A DNA stretch of 64,000 nt, taken from NCBI RefSeq assembly GCF_029784165.1, contig NC_073694.1, positions 32,469,506-32,533,505 on the forward strand, written 5' to 3'. Within the stretch, counting starts at the first letter, position 1; each line of letters starts with the position of its first letter. Source of the DNA: Wyeomyia smithii (taxonomy: Eukaryota; Arthropoda; Insecta; Diptera; Culicidae). Under the pieces are notes generated by a model that ran no database searches, had not been told where the DNA came from, and worked only from the letters and a program-made list of their open reading frames with translations. The translations under genes and the position numbers were made by a program. Below are positions 21,290-31,499 of this stretch, piece by piece.

Positions 21290-21660
21290 CTTTTTCATTA
21301 TGAGACAATAGGTTTTTAGGACTAAAGTATTCTAATATTATGGGACTTTGGGATTGTACGAGTTTTCAAATTTTAGGATTTTAGAATCTTAGTATTCATG
21401 GGGTTCAGATTTTTGGGATTTTAGAGTTTCAATTTTATAGAATTCCAGGATGTTGTCATTATATTAATTTTAGATGTCATGATTTGGGTAGTTAGTGATA
21501 TTTAGCTTTGAGAAGGTTAAGTTTCCAGAGTTTTATTTTTTTTAAATTTTTAGGACTCCACTATTCTAATATTTCTGGATTGTGTTATTTGAAATTTACA
21601 ATGTTATGTATTACCTCAGGATTTTGGAATTCAAGTATTTTAGGGTTTAGGTGTTGTTAG

Positions 21661-23049
21661 TCTCACTCATAAACAGCATGCAACACCTCAAGTGAAGTTC
21701 TCGTGGCTGCCGATATCGCACACTTAAGCATTCTCCATTCGTTCTTTCTCCCTGTTTCCTTGCCCGCATTCGCTCTCTTGCGCTTTGCTTGCGTATAGTA
21801 CCTTCCGCGCGAGCACAACCAGCCGAGTACAATTGATTGTTGCGGAGGGACAAAAAAAAGATTACAAATAGGGTAACGGACTAGACTGCTATAGGAAACT
21901 TACCAAATTAGTCCGATGCCCTACACGTTCCAGCAGACTTGGCAAAGCACGCACCGCACGAGGAGCGGAGACAAACAATAGCACTTGTTTCCCAGGTGAG
22001 ATGCTCTCGAGCTGGGAGCTACGGTCGACGATTCGGTATGTAACACATGAAGAACAGCACCATACACAGCAAAAAACTTCGTTAGTGTTCTTTTCTAAAG
22101 TTACATGGAGCGCACGAAGCGACTCCAAGGGGCTCTTGTGGCTGTCAAACTCCATACACTTTTCATCTACTACTCATTGATTCTGGTAGCAGCGATTCTG
22201 GTACCCAATTTTTGGTTGGTTTGCCCTGAAACAACTGAAATAGAGTAAATGTCCCATAATTGTCAGTAGACTTATTCTCGAATAAATATCCTTATAGATG
22301 AAAAACATGAACTCAACGTTTGTTTTCGGTACAATGTGCGCTTTTAATGAATAAGATGGTTTTCGTAAGCATTTTTTGCTTGCCTTTTTTTGCTGTCGTG
22401 TCTCCGTCTCCTTGTGCTCCCTATTCAACAATCCACAGTGAGCGATATGGGACTTGCGCAGATAAGTCAAAACAAAAATATAAACTTAAGGTGCTTGCCG
22501 GTGACAAACCGAAGGTTACCGCACTGTAGCATATTTAGCTCTTGTATCGAGCTGGTGCTTGCTACATTTGTCACATAAAACGACAATACGCTCGTTGAGC
22601 TGGGTGCCTATAATTTGGTGATATCACCGAGCGGCTCGGAGCGGTGCTTTTACCAAGTCTGCGTTCCAGTATGCGATACTTTACAGATTCTTTTCCAATC
22701 GTTCGGATGTCGGTGCACGAAGCAAAATCGGGTAGATGAAGAAAGCATTCTTACAAAGTTTTTCAAGCACTCCTCCTAGTCGAGCAGTTCTGGTCGCATG
22801 TGTGCAAAAAAAAAAAACCGCTAGGAGGAACTCGCGTACTCTTTTACAGTCGCTGAGTAGCAATACAAAAGAGTTTTTGCGTGTCGGTGCGTGCTTGTTG
22901 CTACTCAGGGGAATGGACGAATAAGAGAGTGTCTGGCAGTGTGTAAAGCGGTGGTAAAGCGTGTGTACACTTGAGAAGTGTAGCATATGTCTCGCTCTCA
23001 AGCAGAAGGGAGGAGAAAGGTTTTGCTATGCGCTCTCTTTGCAATGTTG
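21661..23049. other. Unclassified insert-like block between octamer islands
   Basis: About 1.4 kb of higher-complexity, more GC-rich DNA, bounded on both sides by the octamer repeat. The ends show only weak inverted similarity (CACCTCAAGTG on the left, CACTTGAGAAGTG on the right). Short frames on both strands look like chance. Probably a mobile insertion of a family I do not recognise. Confidence 0.35.
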
Positions 23050-23400
23050 CCTATGAATTCGGAATTCTGAAAGTTTTGGATATTTGGATTTTTTTCCTGG
23101 CTTACAGGATCTCAAATATTTTTCATTCAAGATCTTGGGTTTTAAGAAGCTCACAAAGTAAAAATTCTAAAAATTTGGAATTATAAGACGTTGGGTTTTT
23201 TGGTTTAAATATTTTATTTCATTTTAGGGCTTGAAAATTTTATTTTGTGATTTCGAAATTTTATAATTTTAGAATTCAATGGTTCAGGATTTTGGAATCT
23301 GAAATTTTCCATTGATCCAATATCTAAAAATTTTATTGTGTTGAAATTTTAGGAATTAGGAAATTTAAGTAATTGGAATCTTGGCGTTTAGGATATTATA

Positions 23401-24231
23401 GGAAAACGGTGGCAAACCAGCCAGTAGCTGAAAGCTACCTTAATAAAGCAATAAAAAAAATATTTTAGGAAATATTTTAGGAAAGGTTTGATAAACTTAA
23501 TAAACTGTTCGTTATTTTATAAACCTTTTAAATGATAAACTCTTGATGTGAAACAACCGGCGGAACTTCGGGAGGTTTCTGTGATAGCGGTGACGGAGTC
23601 GACGAAAGTCAACCCTTTCGAAATGATAAAACCTCTTCGTTGTTCGTAGCTTTTCCGGTAAGACGAACTGGAGTAGACCAGTCGCTGCGGAAAGCTAATT
23701 GATTGGTCTTCTCCTTTATTAAAAATTGATTCGCTTTTATAGGCAAATGCAATTACCAAAATACTTAATTCTATGTGTGTATTTACATGTATGGCCAACT
23801 TGGGCCCCCACTGGAAACAGCTGGAGTGACGAGCATTAAAATTGCAACGCTGCATTTTGCGTACTGTATGAATCAAGCACCAAGCGTTGCGGTACACGCA
23901 GCAAGGCCTGGTAGCGAGTGTGCTGTAACGCTCTGGCATAAGGCATTTAGTATGTAACGGAACTTACTTGCGCGGGTCAATAATTTAATTCTAAATTTGT
24001 TTGTTTATGGTTTACGGTGCCGTACAAAAGAGTTGGTATACGACAAAGGATTGACTTCGTTTTTGTGCATTTCTTCGACTTTAGTTAGAATCAAACGTCC
24101 CCTTAAACAACTCGCTATCCCTCCTGCCTGAAGTACCCCTCAGCTCAAACAGCTTAAACGTGATTGTAATGCAGTACAAAAAAAATCAGGCTTCTTGTAG
24201 GTTTATTAGTACTTTATACAAATTTCACGTA
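23401..24231. other. Unclassified block, possibly an LTR remnant
   Basis: Moderate complexity. A minus-strand frame of 140 codons (23517-23939) matches nothing I know. The composition and position between octamer island and RT fragment would suit a solo LTR, but I found no repeat partner or terminal TG..CA with a target duplication. Confidence 0.25.
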
Positions 24232-24753
24232 CGGAGAGTTCAAGAGAATTTACGGCGCCACCTTCGAAGCTCCTGGGGACTCAACGGCAAAAGTAAGAAC
24301 CCGAGCACTCCGAGGTGTGGAAACAACAACCCTCGATGAAGAAGATGAAATGTTTGCGAAACACTTCGCGTCAATCTTTGAACCACTACTGATGTCGATG
24401 CAGAATCTGTTGCTTCTGATACTCCTACCGCTTTTTTGGATCTACTCCTCTTCCAGGTTATTCCAGTTACGGTGCTTTTAGTAACGAATTTGCTTATTTC
24501 CTCTTGGGCCTGGGATTCTATTTTCAATGCGTCTTTGAAGCAAGTTGAATTCTCATCAATATAGAAAAAGTCATTTATGTTTTAATGTTGTTCATGTCTG
24601 CAAGACTGAAGTGTTACTAGTGTCTGTGGGAGATTATCCTGATTGAAGTTATCTTGACGCGCTTTAAAAACTACATCTCGACTGACCAGCATGTTTTTAT
24701 TCCCGAACGATCCGTTCATACCTGAGCAATTCTCGCTGAAACTAGGCCACTGG
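24232..24753 (+). pseudogene. Non-LTR retrotransposon RT fragment (jockey/CR1-like), second copy
   Basis: Conceptual reading gives TTLDEEDEMFAKHFASIFEP, the linker before RT, and after stops and a shift NYISTDQHVFIPERSVHT and AETRPLGAQ, the same RT finger region as the fragment at 15290-15778. The coding sequence stops exactly where the 1.2-kb foldback element begins. Truncated and inactive. Confidence 0.65.
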
Positions 24754-25991
24754 GTGCACAAGGTCTTTCAAATTTGATATAAATGCCCATAGTTATTAGA
24801 AATAAAGAAAAAATGATAATGCCATTTTTGTTTGATCAACCAAGGGGTGTGATAATTTTCAGAGAAGTTGAATTTTATTAATTTTTGATGTATTATTTGA
24901 GCTATATCTCTGAAATTCGTTATGTAAAGTAATACAAGTAGCACTTTTCTGTAAAAAAAATGGTTGGGCTTTCATTTGAAGTGATCAGAATTTAGGCGGC
25001 CATCTTGAATTTGGCCAACATCTTGTATTATATCAGATAAAAAAACTTTGACCGTGTTCGCAACTAACGATTTCCGATCTGAGACCAGCATTGGAAAGCG
25101 GAGAAAAAATGCTATAAGATGCAGCATCACCCGATCAAACGATTATAACAAACGGGTAACAAAAATATATCTAAACCTAACCTAAATATATAACCCCTAA
25201 ACCTACATAATTATACCAAATTCAGTTCATCTTGCGCTTGAATGTTCAAAAGTGTGTTCTTAAAGCATATTTATAACAAAATTTGTTAATAAATTAACAA
25301 AATATTGTACATTCTAACTAATTCTGATCTTTTTCTGCCTAAAACCTTACAAAACTTGCTATAATTTGTAATATTCAGTAAGTAATTTTAATAGGAATTT
25401 TGATATTTAAACTAATAACGAGTTATTTTTAATTTGGCTGAATATATATAGTACCTTATCAAAATAACATTTTTCAATAGCTTCTCAAAAATGAGTCGTG
25501 TTGAAAAAAATTAAACCAGTAACATAAAATGGCATCCTTTGCCCATAGAAACGTCTATGCAAAGTTTCAGCCAAATTATAAATGACAATTTAAATAAAAT
25601 ATTAAAACTGCTGGTCTCAGATCGGATATCGGGTGTTGCGAACATGGTCAAAATTGTATTTTTCTGATATAATACAAGATGGCGGCCACATTCGAGATAG
25701 CGGCCTGAATTCTAATCACTTCAAATGAAAGCCCTATCATTCCTCTTTACAAAAAAGTGCTACTTGTAGTACCTTACATGAAGAATTTAGGAGATGTAGC
25801 TCAAATAATACATCAAGAATTGCTAAAATTTAAACTTTTCTGAAAACTCTCCCACCGCTTGGTGATCAAGAGGTCAACAAATTCGATCGAACGAAGATTG
25901 CATTATCATTTTTTCTCTATTTCTAATAACTATGGGCATTTATATCAAATTTGCAATAACTATGGGCATTTATATCAAAGACCTTGTGCAC
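24754..25991. mobile_element. Foldback element with arms of about 340-380 bp
   Basis: The left arm 24754-25090 is the imperfect reverse complement of 25609-25991; both end in GTGCACAAGGTCTTT. Inner arm ends are GAGACCAGCA and TGCTGGTCTC. The right arm is longer partly because AATAACTATGGGCATTTA and flanking bases are tandemly duplicated (about 25926-25978). The 518-bp centre is AT-rich and non-coding. A non-autonomous foldback element next to an RT fragment. Confidence 0.8.
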
Positions 25992-26200
25992 CTCAAGAAC
26001 GGGAGCATAAGTACACGAAGCAGCATTCGATAAGATCAAAAATAAAGATTCAAAAATACTAGCATTTCGGAATTCTAGAATTTAGGGATTTGAGGTTCTC
26101 TAAGAATTACAGGATCTTCGGGCCGGATTAATTTAAGACGTTAAGATTTAGAAAGTTAAGGAAATTAAGACTTTTAGGGAATTTAGGGAATTCCCGTTAG

Positions 26201-26496
26201 GCTACAAAAAAAGTTTTCTAGAATATTTATTCAAATACCACACGATACATCTTATTATTGCAACTTTTCATTTATTTTTAGAATATTACTTGTTCATCTC
26301 ATAATAACTGTTATACTTTTATCCAGTAAAATTAGATTTTGAATTTCTCGTTTAAAAATTTCCAAACCCCCTCGATCCCTTTTTATCATCCTCGACCGTA
26401 AACATTAACCATCACAAGCTGAGCGCATTTCACGTGCGTGCTGTCAAATCGTGCTCAGATGTCAGCTCGGCCCAGCAAGGACATCACGGTATATAT
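26201..26496. other. Unassigned spacer
   Basis: AT-rich on the left, higher complexity on the right. Nothing recognised. Confidence 0.4.
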
Positions 26497-26498
26497 TA

Positions 26499-27449
26499 CC
26501 CAAGCAGCACGCATTGTTGCAATGAAGCAAATACAACTCTCAATGCAGCATTCAAAGATTGTAATAAATCGCATCCGTTACTTTTATTCAACTTGTAAAT
26601 AACCGAAAAAGCGCAGGAGGTGGAGCCTATATGCAACTAACAGTGCTATGTGAACCATCATCTGCATCGATAGCCGCTGCAGTATAGGAAGAAAAGAGAA
26701 GAGAAATAAAGTTAAGTTTGTTTGTTTGTTACTGTCATTTTTCTTCGGTGATGGTGTCGCGAAGTTTAATATAACTCTAGCTAAACATTTCAAAAGGTCC
26801 TATCTGCTTTCATGTTTTTTTCGGAGCGTCTTTTCATTTTGGTAATGGTGCAGCTTTGGTAACTCTCCCAAGCGTGGTTTTCGTTCATAAGGCTAGAGTG
26901 ATCTCTCCGCTATCAAGCTGTGCAAATAATGTGTCATAAAAGGTGTTTAATAAGTTGTGGTGATTGAATGAAAGTGATCGATCAAAAAATCGATCAAAGC
27001 AGATAGGCCCTTTTGAAATGTTTCTCTAGAACTACATACATTATAAAAAACCTCAAATATATTGAACTTTTTCTCTACTTACGCTTCTGATAGGTATGTT
27101 ATTCTACCTGCGATTCAAACTTTACCGTGCAAAAAATGTTTTTACTTCGTAATTATTCACGCGCCTTCTATAAAGTGTTGTAAAAGAAATTTTATTTTAT
27201 GCAACATCATGTGACATTATCGTTATTTAAAAGCATCATGAAATATGCAGTTTGAAATAGATTGCAGAAAACTATTGAGCAATTTCTAGTTTTCAGTTAC
27301 GAGAATGATACACGTAATAGCAAAATGTTGCTCAATTCTTTCATATTTCTTCAGAGTAACCGAAAAAGTTTCTTGCACCGTTAAAAAAGTTTTAAAACAA
27401 CAAATATTGAGTAGTCTCATTTGAAAACATGTTGCAAGTGCTGCTTGGG
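26499..27449. mobile_element. 951-bp TA-flanked MITE with CCCAAGCAGCAC ends
   Basis: The left end CCCAAGCAGCACGCATTGTT is matched by AGTGCTGCTTGGG on the right; ATTGTTGCAA and TGTTGCAAGT follow inside. TA dinucleotides flank both ends (26497-26498 and 27450-27451), the mark of Tc1/mariner-type integration. The interior is AT-rich and non-coding. Confidence 0.75.
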
Positions 27450-27451
27450 TA

Positions 27452-27965
27452 CCCAGGACAGGCCGAGTACCGGCCTCTTATATTATCTACTCTTGGCCAA
27501 GTAGCATCTCCGGCTGATTAAACCTTCGGGACTAGTATCCCCGCTCACTAAAGTGAAAAGTTAAGTGAACCATTGTTGGAACAGTGTGGACAGTGTCCCC
27601 GCCTGTGGACGCGTGAAGTGTTGGGATCCCCGGCTGGACCGTTCCGGGTTAGAAAAGGCGCTGCTGTCAACGTCCAAGGGCTGCGTACGTCAGCTGGATC
27701 CTGGGATCGTTCCGGACAAACTCCCAATTCTAACCTCGACGAGCCTATCCAAGCTGAGTGAATTGCCAGGTGCGGTGATCAGCGCCTCAGACCGTGGACG
27801 ACTTGCGGAGAACGGCGGTGCTTATTCCGTCTCAGTAGTGGACCACAACCGAGCAACTCCAAAATGTCTGGTGCTATCATCGTAGTGCCGGCCACTAGGG
27901 TGGTGCGCGGCAGCATCGACAAAATGTAAAGCGGTTCGTAAATCCTGTTATATTATCCAAACCAT
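27452..27965 (+). other. GC-richer block of unknown origin
   Basis: About 500 bp of balanced composition, open for 106 codons from 27565 (NHCWNSVDSVPACGRVKCW...), ending shortly before AT-rich DNA. An overlapping second frame is also open, so base composition may explain both. It could be the 5' part of a retrotransposon (untranslated region or ORF1). The flanks of the 951-bp MITE share GGCCGAG-like words, so the MITE may sit inside this unit. No family recognised. Confidence 0.3.
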
Positions 27966-28323
27966 TCCTTTCCAATTTTGTAAAAGTAATTAAAGTAAAA
28001 ATAAAATGATTTTGTAGTGAAATGAACATAAGTTTAGCTTTATCTAATCAAAGGCCACGTGATTATAATCTTCCTCGTATTGATTTCTTTCGCCCTGAGT
28101 GGTTCCTAAAGGAACAAAGAGAATACTTACATAGTTTTAAAAGTCTTTGAATTTAGTATAATTGTGATTCTAGGTTCTTAGGATTTAAAAGTTCAGGATT
28201 TTTGGATCTTAGGTTCTGCAGTATTTCTGGGTCCTAATATTTAAGTTCATTGAGATTTCTGGACTTGAGAAATTGAAATACCGTGATTTCGAGATATCAA
28301 GTTATCAGGATATTAAGATTTTA

Positions 28324-29252
28324 AAGGGTGATTTTTTAAGAATTTGGTTTTTCTTTAAAAAAAACGCATAAAAATTACAAAACTGTTTGAAATCTTTATT
28401 TGAGCCGATGAATTGGCTTATGTCATTTACTTTTAAAAGATAATTTTATTCAAATGTTTGCCACGGCTACGTTTTAAATGGTCCATACGAAAAGTCCAAT
28501 TTTGGGTCACTTTTTCGAGCATTTCGGTTTGTATCTCGCGAATAACGCGTGTAATGTTGTCTTCCATGGTTGTCTTCCAGTTGTTGGCTAATCCGCATAG
28601 ACGAAAGACTTAACGTAGTCGCACAAAAAATAATGTAGCGGTGTTAAATCGCATGATCTAGACGGCCAACTCACCGGTTCATTTCGTGAGATGAATTGCT
28701 CACCGAACTCATTCCGCAATATGTCCATTGATTCGCGCGATGTGTGGCACGTTGCTCCGTCTTGCTGAAACCACATGTCAAAAAGACCCAACTCTTTCAT
28801 TTCCGGCAAAAAAATCAGAAAATATCGCGCGATAGCGAGCGCCATTGACCGTAACGTTACGATTTTGATCATTCTTGAAGAAGTATGGACCAATGATGAC
28901 TGCAGCGTGTAAACCGTACCAAACCGTGCATTTTTCTGGGTGCATTGGCAATTATTGAATTGCCTCTGTTTGCTCTTCGACCCTATTGCGGCAATTTTGC
29001 TTATTAACATACCCATTTAACCAGAAATGAACTTCGTCACTGAACACAATTTTTCGGTAAAAAAATGGATTTCACAGAGGACGAATTTTGGTAATAAAAT
29101 TCGATTATTTGTAAGCGTTGTTCAGGCGTAAGTCTGTTCATGGTGAAATGGCAAACCAAACTGAGTACATTAGACTTTGACAGCTGTCAGAATTCCCGCG
29201 TGAACTGTCAAATCTGAATACACGAAAAACCAAATAGAAAAAAATCACCCTT
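28324..29252 (-). mobile_element. DD41D (rosa-like) Tc1/mariner element, complete ends
   Basis: 929 bp with terminal inverted repeats of about 28 bp: AAGGGTGATTTTTTAAG on the left, matched by the complement of the right end, which is AAAAAAATCACCCTT. TA target duplications lie at 28322-28323 and 29253-29254. The insertion site is inside an octamer-repeat island. The transposase is on the minus strand and broken. Confidence 0.9.
28588..29141 (-). pseudogene. DD41D transposase, deleted and catalytically mutated
   Basis: It starts MNRLTPEQRLQIIEFYYQNS (ATG at 29139-29141), then most of the DNA-binding domain is missing. The first catalytic block SDEVHFWLNGYVNKQNC follows near 29040, then a frame change leads to the long frame ending at 28588. 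That frame has WFQQDGATCHT (second Asp), FISRNEPVSWPSRSCDLTPL and HYFLCDYVKSFVYAD. Counting from the second Asp, the third catalytic residue should fall after 41 residues, in LTPLDYF of the family; here it is His (LTPLHYF). Deletion, frameshift and the Asp-to-His change make it inactive, so any movement needed a helper. Confidence 0.85.
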
Positions 29253-29790
29253 TACAATTCCATTATTTAATTTAAAAAATTGGGGATTTTTAGATCTAAG
29301 TATTCCAGGATTTCGGAGTATCAGTAGCTCCGAACTTTAGGATTTTGGGTTTGAGGTTTCTAGGATATCAAAATTTCAGTATTTTAGTGTTCTGGGTTTG
29401 AAGTTATTTTATGATTTTAGAATTTGAGTATTTTCTGGTTTGCGCTGCAGTAGGGATCATTTGTTTTTCATTATTTCAGGATCTTCAATTTTTCTTTATT
29501 TTAACATTGTAGAAATAAAAAAGTTTCGGAATTTTAGTTTCAAGAGTTTAGAATTTTGGCAGATAAAAATTGGAATTTCTGTAATCAAGATTTTAGGATC
29601 GTAGAAGTTTTAGTCTAAGTGTGTTTGCCATTTTTGATATCAAGAGTTGGAGATTTATAAATTTCAATATTTCACTGGTTTAGGATTTGAAAATTTCGGA
29701 ATCTCAGGATTTCCAGATCGTGGTATTGCATGATATTGGAAATTTTGTATGTTGAGTTTTTGATACACTGGAATTTTCGAATTAATTTGG

Positions 29791-31499
29791 AATCGGTCTC
29801 GTCTGATCGATAAATATCATGATTATTCGATGTATTTCTTTCAGAAATCCGCATCTACCGAAGGTGAGTTTAATATTCAGGATTATTAATAGACAGTAGT
29901 TAAAATTCTGGTAGTGGATGGATCCCACGCACGTCGTTCGCATAAACCGCGGTGTTTGACAAGAAAGATACACATCGTTCGATCTCGTAATGGGTTAAAT
30001 TCGCGAAAAACTTTTGTTCGATTCCGTTATTTGCCACGGTAACACAAACCTTCTTTCCGTCGCAGCCGTGGAGATGCAGAGGTAATCTCGGTTTCCGAAA
30101 ACAGTAACTGTTACACCTTCTATTCTTGCAAACTATTTCCTCACCTAGACGTCCGTGGGTAACTTAGCCTGCACTGTTAACGTTCTATTCAAAAAGAAAA
30201 CTACTGAATTGTTGTACAATAAAAGAGGTAAACTAATCCCAAGTAGCCATCTACGTGGTTATCTGTGAAACTTGACTAGCTCAGATCCATCACGGAGGAG
30301 CAACTACGAATAAAAACAAACATTTCTTTAATTTATTCAGTACCCAACATATCAGTATTGAATGCTGGTTGCACTGTTTTAACAATGCCAGCCTCCAAAA
30401 CATGCGATGATATTTTACACGTGTAGTGGTTTGGAGCTGCGTAATACATTTAAAATACGTTAAAGCATCAAATGTGTTATGTCCAATGTATGTGTTGTCC
30501 ATGTGTTGTACTGGTTCCAAAATTAATCAGTAAATTCGCTAATTTCGCTCATAAATGATCTGGTTACGCGCACTCCAACTTTTGCGTGTTTCTATGCCGA
30601 GTTGAGATAATTGGGATGAAGACAAAACTTTACTTTAATTTTGACTCAATTTTATTTTTTATAGCTAGATTGCATTTTTAAATTTACTTTCAAGTAGATT
30701 CTTATTGAGCGTACCCTATTGCTTCGAAGTCTTTTCAGCGTGACTATGAAACCCGTAAATTTATTTAGCCAGAGTTTTGCCACAATATTGTTATATTTAT
30801 CTTATTAATACTGCTGAATTCGTTTTTCAACTATTCAACTTCACTATGTTTTAGTTTGACATCAAGGTATTTATAGTTATATAGTCATTTAAAGCTATAA
30901 AAGCTTTTTTGGTGATGTTACACCTGTAATTTGAATTTATTTCTTTTTTTGTTTCAAATTTGAGTAACTTTATAGTTACCAAAAGAACACGAGAAAAATT
31001 TAAAAGAGACAAATATGATGATAATTACAACTTGTAAATATTCGCTTTAAAAAGCATAAAAAACTATTGCAAAACATGATTTGAAGTAAATCGCATGGAA
31101 AAATAAACCAAAAAAAGTATGCCCAGAGTTCAAAACCAAACTGTAATATTGACTAGTTGGCTAATTTATCGGTCACTGCTACGTTGGACATGAATGAATT
31201 TGACAATTTGCAGATAATCGCATGTCTGCTAAAACTTTCGATTCGATGCCCCTTTGTCGGGTACAGTTCGGTTCTGGTTTGTGTCAATGATTTTCAAAGA
31301 GCGTTAAATCCTTAGCTGAATACGGTCCAAACAAATCGATCTTGAAGAATCGAGAAAAAGAAAAAAAAAACTGCCGGAAAGATCAACCTGCTAGATAACT
31401 GCACCAATCGCCATAAACAAAGTATAACTCGATTCTAAAAATTGATTATTCATCTGACAGAATGGCTAACCCTTGGTCCCTCACTTGAGAGGGAGGAGG
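29791..31499. other. AT-rich intergenic DNA
   Basis: No coding frame above about 76 codons, and no repeat recognised. Confidence 0.45.

Larger units (their letters stand above)
13640..29790. repeat. Dispersed islands of a degenerate 8-bp repeat (GGATTTTA-like)
   Basis: Islands at about 13640-13800, 14625-14735, 15010-15290, 16500-17083, 20574-20720, 21290-21660, 23050-23400, 26050-26200, 28140-28321 and 29255-29790 consist of decayed variants of GGATTTTA (GGATTTTG, GGAATTTT, AGGATCTT). A small similar patch is at 33655-33780. They are separated almost exactly by the mobile elements annotated here, which suggests one older array broken up by insertions. Long open frames in some islands come from the repeat. 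Confidence 0.75.

Noticed and set aside
23401..24231. Solo LTR
   Set aside because: No TG..CA termini with target duplication and no second copy in the window. Left as unclassified.
27565..27885. Possible protein gene in the GC-richer block
   Set aside because: Two overlapping frames are open in the same stretch and neither shows a domain. Kept only as an unclassified block.
29845..29863. 19-nt microexon candidate between TTTCTTTCAG and GTGAGT
   Set aside because: Splice-like signals alone, inside decayed repeat DNA with no neighbouring exons, are expected by chance.
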